Source of the DNA: Desulfobulbus_C sp964551175
GTDB taxonomy: Bacteria > Desulfobacterota > Desulfobulbia > Desulfobulbales > Desulfobulbaceae
NCBI GenBank assembly: GCA_964551175.1
Contig: CAZKBZ010000001.1
Location: 77,761 to 141,760 of the forward strand
Length of the DNA: 64,000 bases
Reading direction: 5' to 3'
Position 1 is the first letter of the stretch, and every line of letters begins with the position of its first letter. The notes under the pieces were generated by a model. That model did not search any database. It worked only from the letters and a program-made list of their open reading frames with translations, and was not told the DNA's origin. Of the stretch, positions 32,433 to 40,565 are shown one piece after another. The position numbers were made by a program, and so were the translations under genes.

Positions 32433-32858
32433 TTATGCCAGGTTGGCAGGGAGCTGCTCGACAAACTCCCTGATCTCATCACGCACCCGTCTGTAGAGGA
32501 TTAGGGCCTCCTCTTCATTGGTAGCTCCGGCTGCCAGTCTGGGTGGGTCATCAAACCCTTTATGGATAACCTTGACCTTGCCGGGAAAGAGTGGACATGA
32601 TTCATGGGCATGGTCGCACACGGTAATGACAGAGTCAAAATCATGCTCGGGCAGCTCACTGACCAGTTTTGAGTGGTGGCTGGAGATATCCACACCTGCT
32701 TCGTTCATGACCTTTACAGCCAGCGGATTTAAACCATGTTTTTCAATGCCCGCCGACCAGGCGTCAATCACATCACGCTTCAGGTGACGTGCCCATCCTT
32801 CGGCCATCTGGCTACGGCAGGAGTTTCCGGTACAGAGAAAAAGAACTTTTGTTTTCAT
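32433..32858 (-). CDS. arsC: Arsenate reductase, thioredoxin-coupled type
   Basis: This 141-residue protein is the low-molecular-weight phosphatase-like arsenate reductase. It has the active-site loop FLCTGNSCRSQMAEGW (Cys9 and Cys14, then Arg15), the redox Cys pair in ITVCDHAHESCPLFPG (about 81 and 88), and the DDPPRLA Asp-Pro loop. It reduces arsenate to arsenite in the cytoplasm using thioredoxin. AAGGAG lies upstream of the ATG. It converges with the MOSC gene and has a 3' remnant of a second arsC immediately upstream. No arsenite exporter gene sits beside it; the arsR-permease unit is 24 kb away. Confidence 0.95.
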   Translation of the reverse strand: MKTKVLFLCTGNSCRSQMAEGWARHLKRDVIDAWSAGIEKHGLNPLAVKVMNEAGVDISSHHSKLVSELPEHDFDSVITVCDHAHESCPLFPGKVKVIHKGFDDPPRLAAGATNEEEALILYRRVRDEIREFVEQLPANLA

Positions 32859-32962
32859 ACGAGGCTCCTTTTGTTGTCACAGTTTTGGTGCAATCATCCG
32901 GTTTCAACCAATTTTTGCAACGGATATGGCAGAGGCCTGCATAATTTACCTTCAAATGCGGG

Positions 32963-33028
32963 TTAATGGAAATTTTCGGGGAACTGTTCGATAAATTCCC
33001 TGACTTCATCATGCTTCCGCCTGTAAAC
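32963..33028 (-). pseudogene. 3' remnant of a second arsC-like gene
   Basis: On the - strand, 33028 to 32963 translates to VYRRKHDEVREFIEQFPENF and H then stop. This matches the C-terminus of the intact ArsC (LYRRVRDEIREFVEQLPANL) at most positions. The rest of the gene is missing; the sequence upstream is taken by the merR promoter. The remnant points to an earlier tandem duplication or recombination at this spot. Confidence 0.75.
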
Positions 33029-33077
33029 TATATATGCAGGTTTGTGACAAGAAAAAGGCATGGGCTTTATTTTGTTC

Positions 33078-33109
33078 TTGACCCTGTAGTATGGTACAGG
33101 AATTATTGT
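33078..33109 (+). promoter_or_regulatory. MerR-type promoter and operator
   Basis: A -35 TTGACC (33078-33083) and a -10 near TTATTG/TATTGT (33103-33109) are separated by 19-20 bases, longer than usual, and the spacer holds the dyad CCTGTA-N6-TACAGG (33083-33100). This is the classic arrangement for MerR-family activation of its own operon. Confidence 0.8.
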
Positions 33110-33136
33110 GCACACTTAAAACCGAGAGGGCAGAGG

Positions 33137-33544
33137 ATGGAAATGGAAACCCTGACGATCGGAAAGGTAGCCAGCCAGGCAGGCGTTGGAATTGAAACAA
33201 TCCGCTTTTATGAGCGACAGGCGCTGATCGACCCGCCGCCGAGAAGTGCGTCAGGCTACAGGCTGTTTCCTGTGAGCACTGTGCAGCGTCTTCGTTTTAT
33301 CAGGCGGGCAAAGGAACTGGGATTTTCATTAAAAGAAATCAAGGAGCTTCTGACCCTTCAGAGTGATCCGCAGGCAACCTGTGGTGATATTAAGAAACGG
33401 GCTGAGAAGAAGTTAAATGACATTGATCAACGGATTCATGATTTGGAAACCATGCGGAATGCACTCAAAATTCTGTTATCAGCCTGCTCCAGTAATGAAA
33501 CATCCGCAGAATGTCCGATTATGCAGGCCATTGCAGATGAATAA
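33137..33544 (+). CDS. MerR-family metal-responsive regulator
   Basis: This protein (135 residues from the ATG at 33137) has the MerR winged helix-turn-helix (TIGKVASQAGVGIETIRFYER), a dimerisation helix, and Cys at about residues 79, 114 and 123 (ATCGDIKK; ACSSNETSAECP). These positions are those of the metal ligands of ZntR/MerR-like sensors for divalent soft metals. Upstream in-frame codons overlap the arsC remnant and promoter and are not used. The gene is followed after 33 bases by the metallochaperone gene, which it probably controls through the dyad promoter. Confidence 0.93.
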   Translation: MEMETLTIGKVASQAGVGIETIRFYERQALIDPPPRSASGYRLFPVSTVQRLRFIRRAKELGFSLKEIKELLTLQSDPQATCGDIKKRAEKKLNDIDQRIHDLETMRNALKILLSACSSNETSAECPIMQAIADE

Positions 33545-33577
33545 GCACAATAATAATCCCTTAAAGGAGGAAATGGT

Positions 33578-33820
33578 TTGAAGGATGAAATGATTTGCTA
33601 TTGTCACAACTATACAGCGGAAGATCTGGAAAAGGATGCGGTTGAACATGGTCGATCCACCATCATGGAGAAGATCATTGGTGAGTCAAAGGCCGGCAAC
33701 TGCAACTGTGAAACAAACAACCCCAAAGGACGCTGATGTCTGGTTGATGTTCGCCAGGTGGTGAACGAGGCATTGGCAAAGGCAGGGAAAGGAAAAGCAC
33801 CTGGATTACAGACCGTGTAG
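33578..33820 (+). CDS. Small [2Fe-2S] metallochaperone, candidate selenoprotein
   Basis: From a TTG at 33578 (AAAGGAGG seven bases upstream) the frame reads CYC (residues 7-9), CNCE (42-44) and NNPKGR, reaches TGA at 33734-33736, and continues without a stop as CLVDVRQVVNEALAKAG to TAG at 33818. The family of BFD/CopZ-like iron-sulfur metallochaperones has Cys-Cys after GR, so TGA stands at a conserved Cys and may encode selenocysteine (U53), giving an 80-residue protein. A hairpin with an AGGT loop lies 20 bases after TGA. If TGA is a stop, the gene gives a 52-residue truncated product. It follows merR in the same operon. Confidence 0.75.
33749..33766 (+). other. Candidate bacterial SECIS hairpin
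   Basis: GTTCGCC (33749-33755) pairs with GGTGAAC (33760-33766), six Watson-Crick pairs and one G-T, with loop AGGT. The loop carries GGU, and lies 20 bases after the in-frame TGA, within the distance range known for bacterial SECIS elements. Other pairings of the same bases are possible. Confidence 0.55.
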
Positions 33821-34263
33821 AACAACGTTCTCGTAACAAGGTAATTCTTCACAAGATTTGTAACTATGCTGTCTCATGAACATAAAACTTGCAATCACTC
33901 ACAGGTGCAGTGCCTGTGAGTGATTACGTAAAAAGTACCTGATCTGTCATCCCCCTTGCATGATGACAGAACAAAGGAGTTTTTTCGAGATTACCAGAGA
34001 TCACAAACTGTTTTTCTGCTCTACTGCTTGAATCTATTTTCCCCACCTTGTTTTTATACAAATGGTATGAATTATATAGTAAAGTGTTCTGCTGGCTGAT
34101 TGCAGACACAGAATCGGATTTTTCTCGGTTCACTTATACCTCCTGCCTTCGCTGAAATGACGAAAATGAACCATTTGTTGTTCTCTTGAGTCCGTTTTTA
34201 TTGCGCTGAACATATCGCACTATACGTCATCTATCTGAAATCTATAATTTTATATCATAACTA
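33821..34263. other. Intergenic region, 443 bases, with one strong hairpin
   Basis: No gene was found. A perfect hairpin, AATCACTCACAGG (33893-33905) with CCTGTGAGTGATT (33913-33925) and a 7-base loop, follows the metallochaperone gene; it lacks a T-run and may be a processing or weak termination site. The rest is AT-rich and probably holds the promoter of the M16 protease gene at 34264, which has no clear Shine-Dalgarno. Confidence 0.5.
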
Positions 34264-37155
34264 ATGAACCAGAAACGAATATCTTTTTTCCTTGTTACCA
34301 GTCTGCTCTCTGTTTTTCTGCTGTTGCCCGGTTGTGCCGGTCACAAGTCAACAGAGGAAAAATCTGCCCGGTCTGCGGACTGTATTACCAAGGGTTGGCC
34401 CCATGATCAGAGTGATCTCAAACCGGATCCATCCCTGGTCTTTGGTACTCTTGAAAATGGTCTGCGCTACGTTATCATGCCCAACAATGAACCGGAAAAT
34501 CGGGTCGGCATGTATCTCAATGTCCAGGCAGGATCTCTGTATGAAACGGATGAGCAGCGGGGGCTGGCTCATTTTCTTGAGCACATGCTTTTTAACGGTA
34601 CCACTCATTATCCTCCAGGAACTCTGGTTGAATATTTTCAGTCCATCGGCATGGGGTTTGGTGCAGATACTAATGCTCATACCACTTATGATGAAACCGT
34701 GTACAAACTCCTGCTGCCCGGCGGCGACAAAAAAACTCTGGAGGAAGGGTTGCTGGTCATGGCCGACTATGCCAGGGGAGCCCTGTTGCTTGAACAGGAA
34801 GTTGAAAAGGAGCGGGGTATTATCCTTGCTGAAAAACGCAGCCGTGATTCCGCCCGCAGCCGGGTGTTCAAGGCCAGGATGAAATTTGTTTTTGCCGGTA
34901 CCAGGATTGCCGAGCGCGATGTGATCGGCACGGATGAAACCCTGGAAAAGGCGGATTCAGAACTGCTCAGGCAGTATTATGATTCCTGGTACCGTCCCGA
35001 CAACATGATTCTGGTAGTTGTCGGGGATACAGATCCGAAACTGGTTCAGGAGCTGATCAGGAACCGTTTCAGCAAGTTGCAGGCAGCTGACGGACAGCCG
35101 GCCTGCCCCGATTTCGGAAGGGTTGCTGAAACAGGCACTGATGTTCTTTATCTCCATGAGCCGGATCTCGGGTATACCAGTGTTGCCATTGAATCAGTCT
35201 GGAATACAGAGCCCCGTCCGGACACGCTGCACGAGGAAATTCAGCAGTTGCAGGAGTATGTGGGAATAAAAATGCTGGATAACAGGCTGCAGCATCTTGT
35301 CAGCATGGAGGGCAGTCCCATAACCCGGGCAAATGTTTATTCCGGGAAACTGGTCAAGCGACTCGGTAATACTTCCCTTGATGCCAGGACTTCTGCCGAG
35401 GACTGGCAGCAGACCCTGGTCCTGCTCAATACCACGTTGCGCCAGGCATTGACCTATGGGTTTTCCGAGCCTGAGCTTGAGCGGGTAAAAAAAGAGCTGT
35501 CAACAATGCTGAAAAAACAGGTGCAGGTCGCGGACAGCAGGAACAGCCGAAAACTGGCTGATGGCCTGATCTACAGCTTGAACAAAAATGATGTTTTCAT
35601 GTCTCCTGCCCAGGAACTTGCGCTTTACGGGCCGTTTCTTGAAAAGATGACGCTGGCTGAGGCAAATAAGGCCTTTGGGGGACTGTGGCATGAACGTCGG
35701 CTGGTGGAGGTAACGGGTACCGCTGATCTCAGCGACAGTAAACCATCACCTGAGGATGTCATCCTGAAGGCCTTCCAGGATTCAGAAAAAGTCGCTCTCA
35801 GCCCATGGGAACAGCAGGAAGAAGGAGCATTTCCTTATATGCTGGTTTCCGGACCGGTCGCAGCAGTGGAAAAACACAAAGAGTACAGTGAAATCGGGGT
35901 AGATCAATATCAGTTTACAAACGGTCTGATCCTGAATCTGAAGCAGACTGATTTTCAACCTAACGAGATTAATGTGGCCATTGTACTGGGTCATGGTCAG
36001 TTATCGGAACCGCTGCCCGGGCTTGGCATGCTTGCCGAGAGAGTTGTCAGCGAAAGCGGTCTGGGAGGATTGACAAAAGAACAGCTCACGGCGGCACTTG
36101 CTCCGTACAGCAGCAGGGTGCATTTTCGGGTGGGTGAAGATAACTTCAACTTTACCGGCAAGGGACTGTCCAAAGAAAGTGAACTGCTGTTTCAGCTACT
36201 TTATACTCATATCCAGGACCCTGCGTTCAGGACGGGTGCTTATCAGCGGAGCATGGACAGGTTGGAACAGATGTACGGCCAGCTGGAAAGTTCAGTGGAA
36301 GGCATGATGCAACTGGGTGGGGAGCGGTTTCTGGCAGGAGGAAATCAGCGCTACGGCATTGTTTCCTTATCTGCACTGGAGAAACTGACCCTTGAGCAGG
36401 TTGAGAACTGGCTGACTCCGGTGTTGAAACATGAACCCCTGGAAATTTCAGTAGTTGGTGATTTTGACCGGGATACGATACTCCATCTTGTCGGCCGGTA
36501 TTTTGGTGGACACCGGAAAAGCAATATGAAGGCACCATCGGGTACAGCAATATCTTTTCCCTCCGGTAAAGAGCTCACACTCAAAGTTTCATCTAACAGC
36601 GATAAGGCGATGCTCACTGTTGCCTGGCCAACGGATGATTTCTGGGATATTTCCCGCACCAGGCGTCTGAGCGTACTGGCCTCAGTACTCGATGATCGGC
36701 TCCGCAAGCAGATCCGCGAGGAGCTCGGAGCCACCTATTCACCGGTTGTCTATAACCGGCCCAGCCGGGTCGATCCCGGCTATGGTGTGCTGCGAAGTCA
36801 GATGATCGTGGCTCCTTCCCAGGCTGAGCTGCTCACGGAAAAATTAAAAGAGGTCGGGGCACGTCTTGCAGAGGAGGGAATCAGCAAGGATGAACTTGAA
36901 CGGGCACTTGAACCTGTCCTCACTTCAATCCGGGATCTGGTTCGCACCAACCGCTACTGGCTGGGTTCGGTTCTTACCCTGTCGAGCCGTCATCCGGTCC
37001 AGTTGGAGTGGCCGCTTACCATTCAGAAGGATTTTGCAGCAATCACGGTGGAAGATATCTCCACCCTGGCGGCAAAATATCTGCAGCCGAAGATGGCGGC
37101 AGAAGTTGTTATCCTTTCGGAAAAAGAAAAATCATCAAGTGAGCAGAGGAAATAG
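34264..37155 (+). CDS. M16-family zinc metalloprotease, lipoprotein
   Basis: This 963-residue protein is an insulinase-type (M16) peptidase with the inverted zinc motif HFLEH (residues about 103-107) and a downstream Glu in the EKERGIILAEKR segment. It has a lipoprotein signal with lipobox LLPGC (Cys24), so it is anchored to a membrane facing the periplasm. Two to four M16 repeats fill the length, like E. coli PqqL or pitrilysin; the C-terminal half lacks a second active site. It probably degrades peptides in the periplasm. It stands alone, upstream of trkA by 400 bases. Confidence 0.93.
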   Translation: MNQKRISFFLVTSLLSVFLLLPGCAGHKSTEEKSARSADCITKGWPHDQSDLKPDPSLVFGTLENGLRYVIMPNNEPENRVGMYLNVQAGSLYETDEQRGLAHFLEHMLFNGTTHYPPGTLVEYFQSIGMGFGADTNAHTTYDETVYKLLLPGGDKKTLEEGLLVMADYARGALLLEQEVEKERGIILAEKRSRDSARSRVFKARMKFVFAGTRIAERDVIGTDETLEKADSELLRQYYDSWYRPDNMILVVVGDTDPKLVQELIRNRFSKLQAADGQPACPDFGRVAETGTDVLYLHEPDLGYTSVAIESVWNTEPRPDTLHEEIQQLQEYVGIKMLDNRLQHLVSMEGSPITRANVYSGKLVKRLGNTSLDARTSAEDWQQTLVLLNTTLRQALTYGFSEPELERVKKELSTMLKKQVQVADSRNSRKLADGLIYSLNKNDVFMSPAQELALYGPFLEKMTLAEANKAFGGLWHERRLVEVTGTADLSDSKPSPEDVILKAFQDSEKVALSPWEQQEEGAFPYMLVSGPVAAVEKHKEYSEIGVDQYQFTNGLILNLKQTDFQPNEINVAIVLGHGQLSEPLPGLGMLAERVVSESGLGGLTKEQLTAALAPYSSRVHFRVGEDNFNFTGKGLSKESELLFQLLYTHIQDPAFRTGAYQRSMDRLEQMYGQLESSVEGMMQLGGERFLAGGNQRYGIVSLSALEKLTLEQVENWLTPVLKHEPLEISVVGDFDRDTILHLVGRYFGGHRKSNMKAPSGTAISFPSGKELTLKVSSNSDKAMLTVAWPTDDFWDISRTRRLSVLASVLDDRLRKQIREELGATYSPVVYNRPSRVDPGYGVLRSQMIVAPSQAELLTEKLKEVGARLAEEGISKDELERALEPVLTSIRDLVRTNRYWLGSVLTLSSRHPVQLEWPLTIQKDFAAITVEDISTLAAKYLQPKMAAEVVILSEKEKSSSEQRK

Positions 37156-37554
37156 ATGAGAATTACACGGATGAATGTTTCCCATGCCAGCCAGCAGAAT
37201 TAAGGCACCCTAAGCTTGTCAAACAGTGTGTAAGAGAGCTGCTCGGCCAGGATCCTGGAGAAGATGGTTCAGCAATGGGAAGCTGTGTGCGGTCCATTTG
37301 ATCATGCAGGCTACGGCCGGGACACTGTTCATGGTCTTCCCGGTGAATCCGGTTGAGCTGTCTTGAATTCTGCAGAGCCGGAAAAAAGGGTTCCATGATT
37401 GAGAGTTGCCCTGCCCGCTGCTTTGGATTATTCTTCGTCCTGTTTATGTATCTTTACCCCGCATATTTCAACTATTGTTTAGCAGCGATATGAGTCTACT
37501 CATCGTCCGTAATACAACAAAACATGCTGCTGTCCGGCAAAGAAAGGTTGCTGT
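37156..37554. other. Intergenic region, 399 bases, no gene seen
   Basis: Short open frames here lack family features and ribosome-binding sites. The stretch probably carries the trkAH promoter; no clear motif was found. Confidence 0.45.
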
Positions 37555-38892
37555 ATGAATCTTCTTATTTATGGAGCTACTGAACTGGGTTACATGGTTG
37601 CCACCAGATTGTACCAGGAACACAGTATCAGCCTCGTTGATGACCTGGAGAGATTACCGGACAGGTTTAACAATCTTGATATCAGTTTTATCTCCGGCAG
37701 TGGTGCGGATGTGGATGCACTGGAGCAGGCCGATGTCAACAAATGTGAACTGTTCATTGCCTGTTCCAACCTTGATGAAGCCAATATTGTCGCCTGCTGG
37801 ACCGTAAAAAAGATAGTGAACATCGAGACAATCTGTTTTGTCCGCACCATGGAACTTTATCGTAATCTCGTCTCACCCCAGCAGAATCGCTACCAGACCC
37901 AATACGATATTGATACGGTTATCTGGCCGGAACAGCTCCTTACCCAGGATATTTTCCGCATTATTTCAGTGCCCGACGCAGTTGATGTTGAATATTTTGC
38001 CGGAGGCCGGGCTAAACTGTTTGAATACCGGATCAAGGAGGATTCCATCCTGCGTGATACCCGGGTGATGGACTGTTCTTTTCCGGAAGATGTTCTCATC
38101 GTTGGTATTACCCGTGATAATAACCTTTTTATCCCGAACGGATCAACCGTGATCCAGGTGGACGACAAGGTCATTTTCATGGGTACCGGCCATGCGTTGG
38201 ATAATCTGGCTGCATCAATCTTCCAGTCAAGCAACCGGATAAAAACAGCTGCCCTGATCGGTGGGGGAAGTGTCGGTTTTATGCTGGCCCGGCAGCTTGA
38301 AATAGCCGGGATTCGAGTAAAGCTTATCGAGCATGACAAGGAACGTTGTGTTTTTCTTGCTGATAATCTGCATAAAAGTCTTGTCCTGCATGGTGATGGC
38401 ACGGACCTGGAGCTTCTTGAAGAGGAGTCCATTGGCGAGGCCGATGTTACCGTCTGCATCACCAATAATGATGAAAAGAATCTGCTCTGCTCTCTGCTGG
38501 TCAAACAATTAGGTTCTGATGTGCGGGTCATTACCAGGGTCAGCAATGCCCGGACAGGTCATCTCTTTGAGCGGGTCGGTATTGATGTTGCCGTTTCTCC
38601 CAGGGAATCAGCCCTTACAGAGCTTCTTAACCGGATACAGGCGAGAAATGTGGATATTCTTGCCCTTGTGGAAGGGGGCCAGGGAGAGGTTCTACGATTG
38701 ATTTTGCCGGATGATTTTCCGGACACCAGGGTGAGCGATCTGAAATTTCAGGCTAAAGCAATCATAGGTGTGATCAGGCGGGGCAGGCGTCTTATTATCC
38801 CCAGCGGCAAAACCGTGATTAAGGCCGGTGACCAGCTGAAAATTTTTACAATGGCGGAAGATGCCGAGACCGTTAAGGCCATGTTTGCCTGA
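37555..38892 (+). CDS. trkA: Trk potassium uptake regulatory protein TrkA
   Basis: This 445-residue cytoplasmic protein has two RCK units, each with an N-terminal Rossmann domain for NAD(H) and a C-terminal TrkA_C domain. The second Rossmann glycine loop is complete (LIGGGSVGFMLA, near 236), while the first is degenerate (LIYGATELGYMVA, near 4), with Asp following the next strand. It gates the TrkH channel in response to nucleotides. The stop codon overlaps the trkH start by one base. Confidence 0.95.
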   Translation: MNLLIYGATELGYMVATRLYQEHSISLVDDLERLPDRFNNLDISFISGSGADVDALEQADVNKCELFIACSNLDEANIVACWTVKKIVNIETICFVRTMELYRNLVSPQQNRYQTQYDIDTVIWPEQLLTQDIFRIISVPDAVDVEYFAGGRAKLFEYRIKEDSILRDTRVMDCSFPEDVLIVGITRDNNLFIPNGSTVIQVDDKVIFMGTGHALDNLAASIFQSSNRIKTAALIGGGSVGFMLARQLEIAGIRVKLIEHDKERCVFLADNLHKSLVLHGDGTDLELLEEESIGEADVTVCITNNDEKNLLCSLLVKQLGSDVRVITRVSNARTGHLFERVGIDVAVSPRESALTELLNRIQARNVDILALVEGGQGEVLRLILPDDFPDTRVSDLKFQAKAIIGVIRRGRRLIIPSGKTVIKAGDQLKIFTMAEDAETVKAMFA

Positions 38893-40361
38893 TGAAGCTG
38901 AGTAATATCCTCAACGCACTGGGAATCATTCTGATCGCCTTTGGAGTTATCATGCTGACTCCCATTGCTGTTGCCGTCATGGAGCAGGAGTATTCCTCAA
39001 TCATTCCCTTTGTAACAGCTTCTGTTACTTCCATGGCCCTGGGATTTCTTTTCAGGAATTATGGAGGGTTTTCCCGTAACTTCGATGATCTTAAGCGTAA
39101 CGAGGGACTATTGATTGTCTCCCTTGCCTGGATTGTTACTGCTGCCATGGGGGCAATACCGTATCTGTTTTACGGCCTGCATCCTCTGGATGCCTATTTT
39201 GAGTCAGTGTCCGGTATCACAACAACCGGTGCCACCATCCTGACGGATTTTTCTCTCTATCCAAAAGATTTCTTTTTCTGGCGTAGTCTCACCCAGTGGC
39301 TGGGCGGGATGGGGATTATTGTCTTATTCGTGGCCATCCTGCCGCAGTTTGCCGTTGCCGGACGGCAGATGTTTTTTGCAGAAGCACCGGGCCCCACGGA
39401 AGAAAAAGTTACCCCGCGCATTGCCCACACGGCCAAGGCGCTCTGGCTTGTTTATGTACTGTTGACCCTGGTGGAGATAGCTCTGCTTGCTGCTGCTGGA
39501 ATGGATTTTTTTGATGCTGTCTGCAATGCACTGTCAACCATGGCTGCCGGCGGATTTTCTCCCCATCCGGGATCCATTATGGGGTATGAAAATTCCAGGG
39601 TTGTCTGGATCATCATCTGCTTCATGTTTCTGGCAGGCAGCAACTTCGCACTCCAGTACCGGGTTCTTATCCAGGGCAAACCGTTGGCCCTGCTGCAGAG
39701 TGAAGAGTTTCGCTTCTACAGCACCATAATTGTGCTCACTTCCGGTTGTCTTTATCTGGTGTTGCGGGCGGCAACAGGATCAGCCGGACAGCTGGACACC
39801 ATTCGTGACAGCCTTTTTCAGGTAATCTCCATCATCACCACGGCCGGTTTTTCCTCTGCAGATTTTGCTCTCTGGAGTGTTGCTGCCCAGACAATGTTGT
39901 TTACAGTCATGCTGGTTGGGGGCTGTGCCGGTTCTGCCGGCGGAGGTGTAAAGGTGGTACGGGTGCTGTTTGGTTTCAAGTACCTTAAACGTGAAATAAC
40001 CCAGATTATTCACCCGCAGGCAATTCTGCCCATTAAAATCGACCAGAAAACCGTGCCCGATGATATTCGGCAGCAGATTGTCGGCTTTCTCCTCTTTTAT
40101 CTTGTTCTGATGACCTGTTCCGCTCTTGCCGTGACCATCATTGAGGGTGATCCTGCAGTCGGCCTGGTGGGGACGGCTGCAACCATCGGCAATATCGGTC
40201 CTGGATTTGGTAAAATCGGGCCCATGGGAAGTTTTGGTGGATTGGCTGTGTCAACCAAGATTATCTTTATCGTCAATATGGTGGTCGGCCGCCTGGAACT
40301 GATTCCTTTCCTTGCAATGCTGCACCCGGATTTCTGGAATTTCAAGAGAAATGTTCTTTGA
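38892..40361 (+). CDS. trkH: Trk potassium uptake channel protein TrkH
   Basis: This 489-residue membrane protein has about ten helices and four pore loops with the selectivity-filter glycines: SGITTTGATIL (near 101), LSTMAAGGFSPH (near 216), ISIITTAGFSS (near 318) and TIGNIGPGFGKIG (near 431). It forms the K+-conducting subunit with TrkA. Length and topology fit TrkH/TrkG. The gene is translationally coupled to trkA. Confidence 0.95.
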   Translation: MKLSNILNALGIILIAFGVIMLTPIAVAVMEQEYSSIIPFVTASVTSMALGFLFRNYGGFSRNFDDLKRNEGLLIVSLAWIVTAAMGAIPYLFYGLHPLDAYFESVSGITTTGATILTDFSLYPKDFFFWRSLTQWLGGMGIIVLFVAILPQFAVAGRQMFFAEAPGPTEEKVTPRIAHTAKALWLVYVLLTLVEIALLAAAGMDFFDAVCNALSTMAAGGFSPHPGSIMGYENSRVVWIIICFMFLAGSNFALQYRVLIQGKPLALLQSEEFRFYSTIIVLTSGCLYLVLRAATGSAGQLDTIRDSLFQVISIITTAGFSSADFALWSVAAQTMLFTVMLVGGCAGSAGGGVKVVRVLFGFKYLKREITQIIHPQAILPIKIDQKTVPDDIRQQIVGFLLFYLVLMTCSALAVTIIEGDPAVGLVGTAATIGNIGPGFGKIGPMGSFGGLAVSTKIIFIVNMVVGRLELIPFLAMLHPDFWNFKRNVL

Positions 40362-40565
40362 TTACTGAGTAGAATGGTTTTCTGGAGTTTTCTGGAGCAG
40401 AGGCAAAACAATCAGCAAATCTGCTCCGGTGTGTATTGTATTGATTAGTGGTCAAAGGTGTCATAGAGTAGGGTTTTCAAGAGAGGTATATACCGGGTTT
40501 TCTTTCTGCCTAAGCAAACTGTCACCTCTTTGTTTATTCCCCATATCATGAAATAAAGGTCTGTT

